Source: Anaerolineae bacterium
GTDB taxonomy: Bacteria; Chloroflexota; Anaerolineae; Caldilineales; Caldilineaceae
Length of the DNA stretch: 64,000 nt
Assembly (NCBI GenBank): GCA_030432295.1
Contig: JAUIHI010000009.1
Location: 150,600-214,599 of the forward strand
Direction of reading: 5' to 3'
Shown: positions 61,570-64,000 of the stretch, piece by piece
How the letters are laid out: each line of letters starts with the position of its first letter
How positions within the stretch are numbered: the stretch's first letter is position 1
Position numbers and translations under genes: made by a program
Notes under the pieces: generated by a model
The model's database searches: none
Told to the model about the DNA's origin: nothing
What the model saw: only the letters and a program-made list of their open reading frames with translations

Positions 61570-61610
61570 CCAATCAAATCGCCCCTGAAGTCCGGGGACG
61601 ATTTGATTGG
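61570..61610. repeat. CCAATCAAATCG inverted repeat
   Basis: Perfect arms CCAATCAAATCG (61570-61581) and CGATTTGATTGG (61599-61610), with CCCC/GGGG pairing inside. It lies between fmt and proB. Confidence 0.9.
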
Positions 61611-61641
61611 GATGAGAGTCCATCGCCTGCACCGGACCAGT

Positions 61642-62607
61642 TCAACTTTCTTCTCCCAACCGGCTGCCCACGAAATCCGGTGCGCCGTTGAGAAAGCTGC
61701 GGATGTCCATTGCCCGTTTGCCCGCGGGCTGGACAGTCGTCAATGCCAGCAGACCCTCCCCCGTGCCGACAGCTACCCCATTCTCCACAGATACCACTTC
61801 GCCCACAGCCCCGTTACCGGCCAGAGTTTCAGCCTGCCAGATTTTGAAATTCTGCTCTTTCCAGAGTGTAAAGGCCGAGGGCCAGGGCGTATAGGCCCGC
61901 ACCATCCGCTCGATATGCGCGGCAGGCTGGCTCCAATCGATCTGCCCGTCTTCTTTTTTCACCAGCGAACAGATGGAGACTTCGCCGGGCAGATCGGCCT
62001 GATCCGTCGGTGCAATCTCCCCTGCCAGCCAGAGAGGTAACTGTCCGACCAGCAGGTCCGCGCCCTGGGCAGCCAGCTTTTCACTGAGCGAGGCGGTGGT
62101 GTCGTCCCCACCGATTGCCATACGTGCCTGGGCCAGCATCGGCCCGGTGTCCATCCCCACATCCATCAGCATCAATGTGACACCGGTCTCTGTCTCGCCC
62201 GCCAGCAGGCTGGCTGTGATGGGCGACGCTCCCCGCCAGGCGGGCAGCAGACTGGCGTGGATATTCAGGCAGCCAAAGGGGGGGATCTCCAATACCTTTT
62301 TGGGCAGAATCTGGCCGTAGGCGGCCACGACCACCACATCCGGGGCAAGCGCGCGTAACGCTTCGATGGCGTCCGGCTCCCGGCGCAGACGGCCCGGTTG
62401 CAGCACTGGCAGGTTGTGGGCCAGGGCGTACTCCTTCACCGAACTCATTACCACCCGCTTACCCCGTCCCGCGGGTCGATCCGGCTGGGTGACGACGCCC
62501 ACCAACTGCCAGCCCTTTGCAGCGCCATTTTCGTGCAGCGCAGCCAGCGCGGGCACGGCAAAGTCTGGTGTGCCCATATAAACAATACGCGTATCTGCGT
62601 TCCCCAT
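61642..62607 (-). CDS. fmt: Methionyl-tRNA formyltransferase
   Basis: A 321-aa enzyme that formylates initiator Met-tRNA. The N-terminal domain shows [53 protein letters not shown] (catalytic Asn and His) and DTGPMLAQ; the C-terminal OB-like domain follows. ATG 62607 is preferred to a TTG 6 bp upstream because AGGAG is 7 bp away. Usually next to def, which is absent here. Confidence 0.95.
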   Translation of the reverse strand: MGNADTRIVYMGTPDFAVPALAALHENGAAKGWQLVGVVTQPDRPAGRGKRVVMSSVKEYALAHNLPVLQPGRLRREPDAIEALRALAPDVVVVAAYGQILPKKVLEIPPFGCLNIHASLLPAWRGASPITASLLAGETETGVTLMLMDVGMDTGPMLAQARMAIGGDDTTASLSEKLAAQGADLLVGQLPLWLAGEIAPTDQADLPGEVSICSLVKKEDGQIDWSQPAAHIERMVRAYTPWPSAFTLWKEQNFKIWQAETLAGNGAVGEVVSVENGVAVGTGEGLLALTTVQPAGKRAMDIRSFLNGAPDFVGSRLGEES

Positions 62608-62660
62608 TCCCAATCTCCTATCCCTAACTGGACGTAATCAAAGCCAAAGAAGAGCTTGTA

Positions 62661-62723
62661 TACACGGATAGGAAGAAACACGGATTGCTTTGTATCCAAT
62701 CTGTGTTTCTTCCTATCCGTGTA
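62661..62723. repeat. ATCCGTGTT-type inverted repeat, copy 2
   Basis: 27-bp arms TACACGGATAGGAAGAAAC... (62661-62687) and its near complement (62697-62723). It is the same family as 11683-11750. The rest of 62608-62928 shows no gene. Confidence 0.9.
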
Positions 62724-62928
62724 CACAAATCCTTCCTCAATTTCTTGCACAAATAACAATCCCCTCTATCCTCCCATTGTAGCACAGGCAACGCGCCACC
62801 CGCTGCGAAACTTTCCGCCGACCGCTACGTATAGCATTGCGAAGGCTGTTCCAACGGTTCCCTCGATGGCGGAACAGCCCATAACCAGACAGAAATACTA
62901 CGCGTAAGCGATGACGCAGGAGGTTTGT

Positions 62929-63576
62929 GTGGACAGCAAAAATGAGAGAGATACCATCGAAACCCGTGATGAAGTGCTGCGGGCAGGATTAGAGCAGTCG
63001 CAGGCCGATTCTGTGACAGCCGCGACAGCGAAAGGGGCCCACCCAGAGGTTGAAATGGATGTGGAGAATATGACCGATTGGAACAGCGATGCACCCAGCC
63101 CTGGGGAACGGACGGGATTCAATGCCCGTGAGCAGGCGACCGCGGCAGCCGACGCACTGCGCCGGGGCGAGTTTATGCGGGACGCGGCTGTGGACCCGGA
63201 GGCCGACAGCGATGATCGGCTGATTGCCCTGCTCTGCTACGTCACCCAAATGGTGATTCCACTGGTGATGCCTGTGCTGGTATTATTGAGCGAGAGCAGC
63301 AAGAAACGCCCCTTCCAGCGCTTCCACGCGGTGCAGAGCTTGGCGCTGGTGAGCCTTTTTGTGCTGGTCAGTCTGCTGGTGACAATCGGCACGGCCATCA
63401 TCAGTATCATCCCAGTTGTGGGCTGGCTGATTGGGTTGACCGTCCTCTGTCTCAGCCCGATTGCGGTGCTGATGGGCTATTTTGCCGTGGGCTACTACGG
63501 CTTCCAGTCCTATCTGGGCAAGCGCTTCGGCATCCCCGGCCTGACCAGTTTTTTGAAAGATCAGGGCTGGTTATAG
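62929..63576 (+). CDS. DUF4870-like membrane protein
   Basis: A 215-aa protein. The GTG at 62929 is 5 bp after AGGAGG and is a better start than the ATG at 62911. A long acidic N-terminus (residues 1-95) precedes DDRLIALLCYVTQMVIPLVMPVLVLL, PFQRFHAVQSLALVSLFVL, and two more helices, the DUF4870/TIC20-like arrangement of about four membrane helices. Function is unknown. Confidence 0.8.
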   Translation: MDSKNERDTIETRDEVLRAGLEQSQADSVTAATAKGAHPEVEMDVENMTDWNSDAPSPGERTGFNAREQATAAADALRRGEFMRDAAVDPEADSDDRLIALLCYVTQMVIPLVMPVLVLLSESSKKRPFQRFHAVQSLALVSLFVLVSLLVTIGTAIISIIPVVGWLIGLTVLCLSPIAVLMGYFAVGYYGFQSYLGKRFGIPGLTSFLKDQGWL

Positions 63577-63626
63577 AAAAAAACGGCGTGGGTCAGATTC
63601 TGGTAGGACCGCACAATAGCGTGGAG

Positions 63627-64000
63627 TCATTGGCACCACTTTTCGATGAGTTTCAGAGTCTCTAAAGAAGGACGTCCTCGGCGTTTGGGAGGGGTCCAAG
63701 CGGGCGGCGGGACCCGATAAGACCAGAGTTCATCCATAGACTAGACATGATCGGTGAGACCGGCGGCGATGGCGGGTGTACGCTGAACCCAGCGAAAGTC
63801 CCGGCTGCCTACCCAGAGGCGAACACGCAGGCTTTTGTGGGTCTCGCAGAAATTGTAAGCACACCCAACGATATATATGCCTGCAACCAGGATATATGCC
63901 TGCAACCAGGGTCTCACGCTGACAGGCTAAATGTCTGGTACGACGAGCCAAAATGGAGAGGCGCTGGCGGAATGTGCCATTGAGCCGCTCAATGTAGGCA
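63627..64000 (-). pseudogene. Broken DDE transposase (C-terminal part)
   Basis: The conceptual product ends the window reading IERLNGTFRQRLSILARRTR, a transposase segment with the catalytic Glu. A 19-bp exact tandem duplication (63873-63891 and 63892-63910) shifts the frame. Removing it restores VGCAYNFCETHKSLRV and TPAIAAGLTDHV, but a TAG (63741-63743) then interrupts where Trp is expected, after which SMDELWSYRVPPPAWTPPKR and a stop at 63627 follow. The gene continues beyond the window. Two independent lesions make it inactive. Confidence 0.82.

Overview
The window is a GC-rich (roughly 60 %), gene-dense bacterial chromosome segment. The most likely source is a Chloroflexota (Anaerolineae/Caldilineae-like) bacterium. 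This is an inference from the gene style: a Thr/Pro-rich secreted protein ending in IFLPLV, ScyD-, DUF2079- and Uma2-type genes, an orphan peptide-type binding lipoprotein, and very many short intergenic palindromes. No rRNA, tRNA or CRISPR array was found. About 60 genes can be supported.

Layout. 1-5.3 kb (minus): a 2-oxoacid dehydrogenase operon (E1-alpha, E1-beta, start of lipoyl E2), then an aldo/keto reductase, an SDR and a luciferase-like flavin oxidoreductase. 5.6-8.7 kb: an orphan family-5 solute-binding lipoprotein and a FadR-type GntR regulator with a TGGT...ACCA palindrome upstream. 8.9-24.7 kb: rplS with a clear terminator, an ABC-2 permease, Rossmann/epimerase-like proteins, a rhamnonate-dehydratase-like enzyme, a Uma2-NmrA-HAD-flippase-like run of overlapping genes, a DUF2079 membrane protein carrying repeat insertions, a second enolase-superfamily enzyme, a polysaccharide deacetylase, a methyltransferase, an MBL hydrolase, recO, a MazG-like protein and a membrane protein. 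25-36.2 kb: KDPG aldolase plus KDG kinase behind a good sigma-70-type promoter, a J-like/SH3 membrane protein, a lipoprotein cytochrome c followed by a ScyD-GlcG fusion, an M23 peptidase, a band-7 protein, YgfZ, a DUF2442 protein, a lipoate ligase and a DUF503 protein. 36.2-51 kb (mostly minus): lgt, a response regulator, an M28 peptidase, der, cdaR-cdaA (c-di-AMP), argF, a FAH-family enzyme, an HD protein, a lipid kinase, a GH13 enzyme and a D-hydroxyacid dehydrogenase. 51.2-53.5 kb: an island of small genes preceded by diverged repeated promoter-like modules. 53.9-58 kb: anmK, a BadF-type amino-sugar kinase and murQ (cell-wall sugar recycling). 58-63.6 kb: DUF2277, an Asp/Glu racemase overlapping proA, proB, fmt and a DUF4870-like protein. 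The right edge holds a broken transposase.

How the genes work together. Sugar-acid catabolism is represented by dehydrogenases, two enolase-superfamily enzymes, KDG kinase and KDPG aldolase, and it would feed pyruvate to the lipoyl-dependent dehydrogenase complex, for which a lipoate ligase is also present. MurNAc salvage is complete from anhydroMurNAc to GlcNAc-6-P. The proB-proA pair makes the proline precursor. The cdaA-cdaR pair makes and controls c-di-AMP.

The most unusual content is non-coding. Two elements of about 153 bp share 14-bp terminal inverted repeats, and each is flanked by its own exact 8-bp target duplication (a MITE family). A third 226-bp element has different ends and an 8-9-bp duplication. 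More than ten further families of palindromic or low-complexity repeats occupy intergenic gaps, often touching stop codons, and in one gene they lie inside the reading frame.
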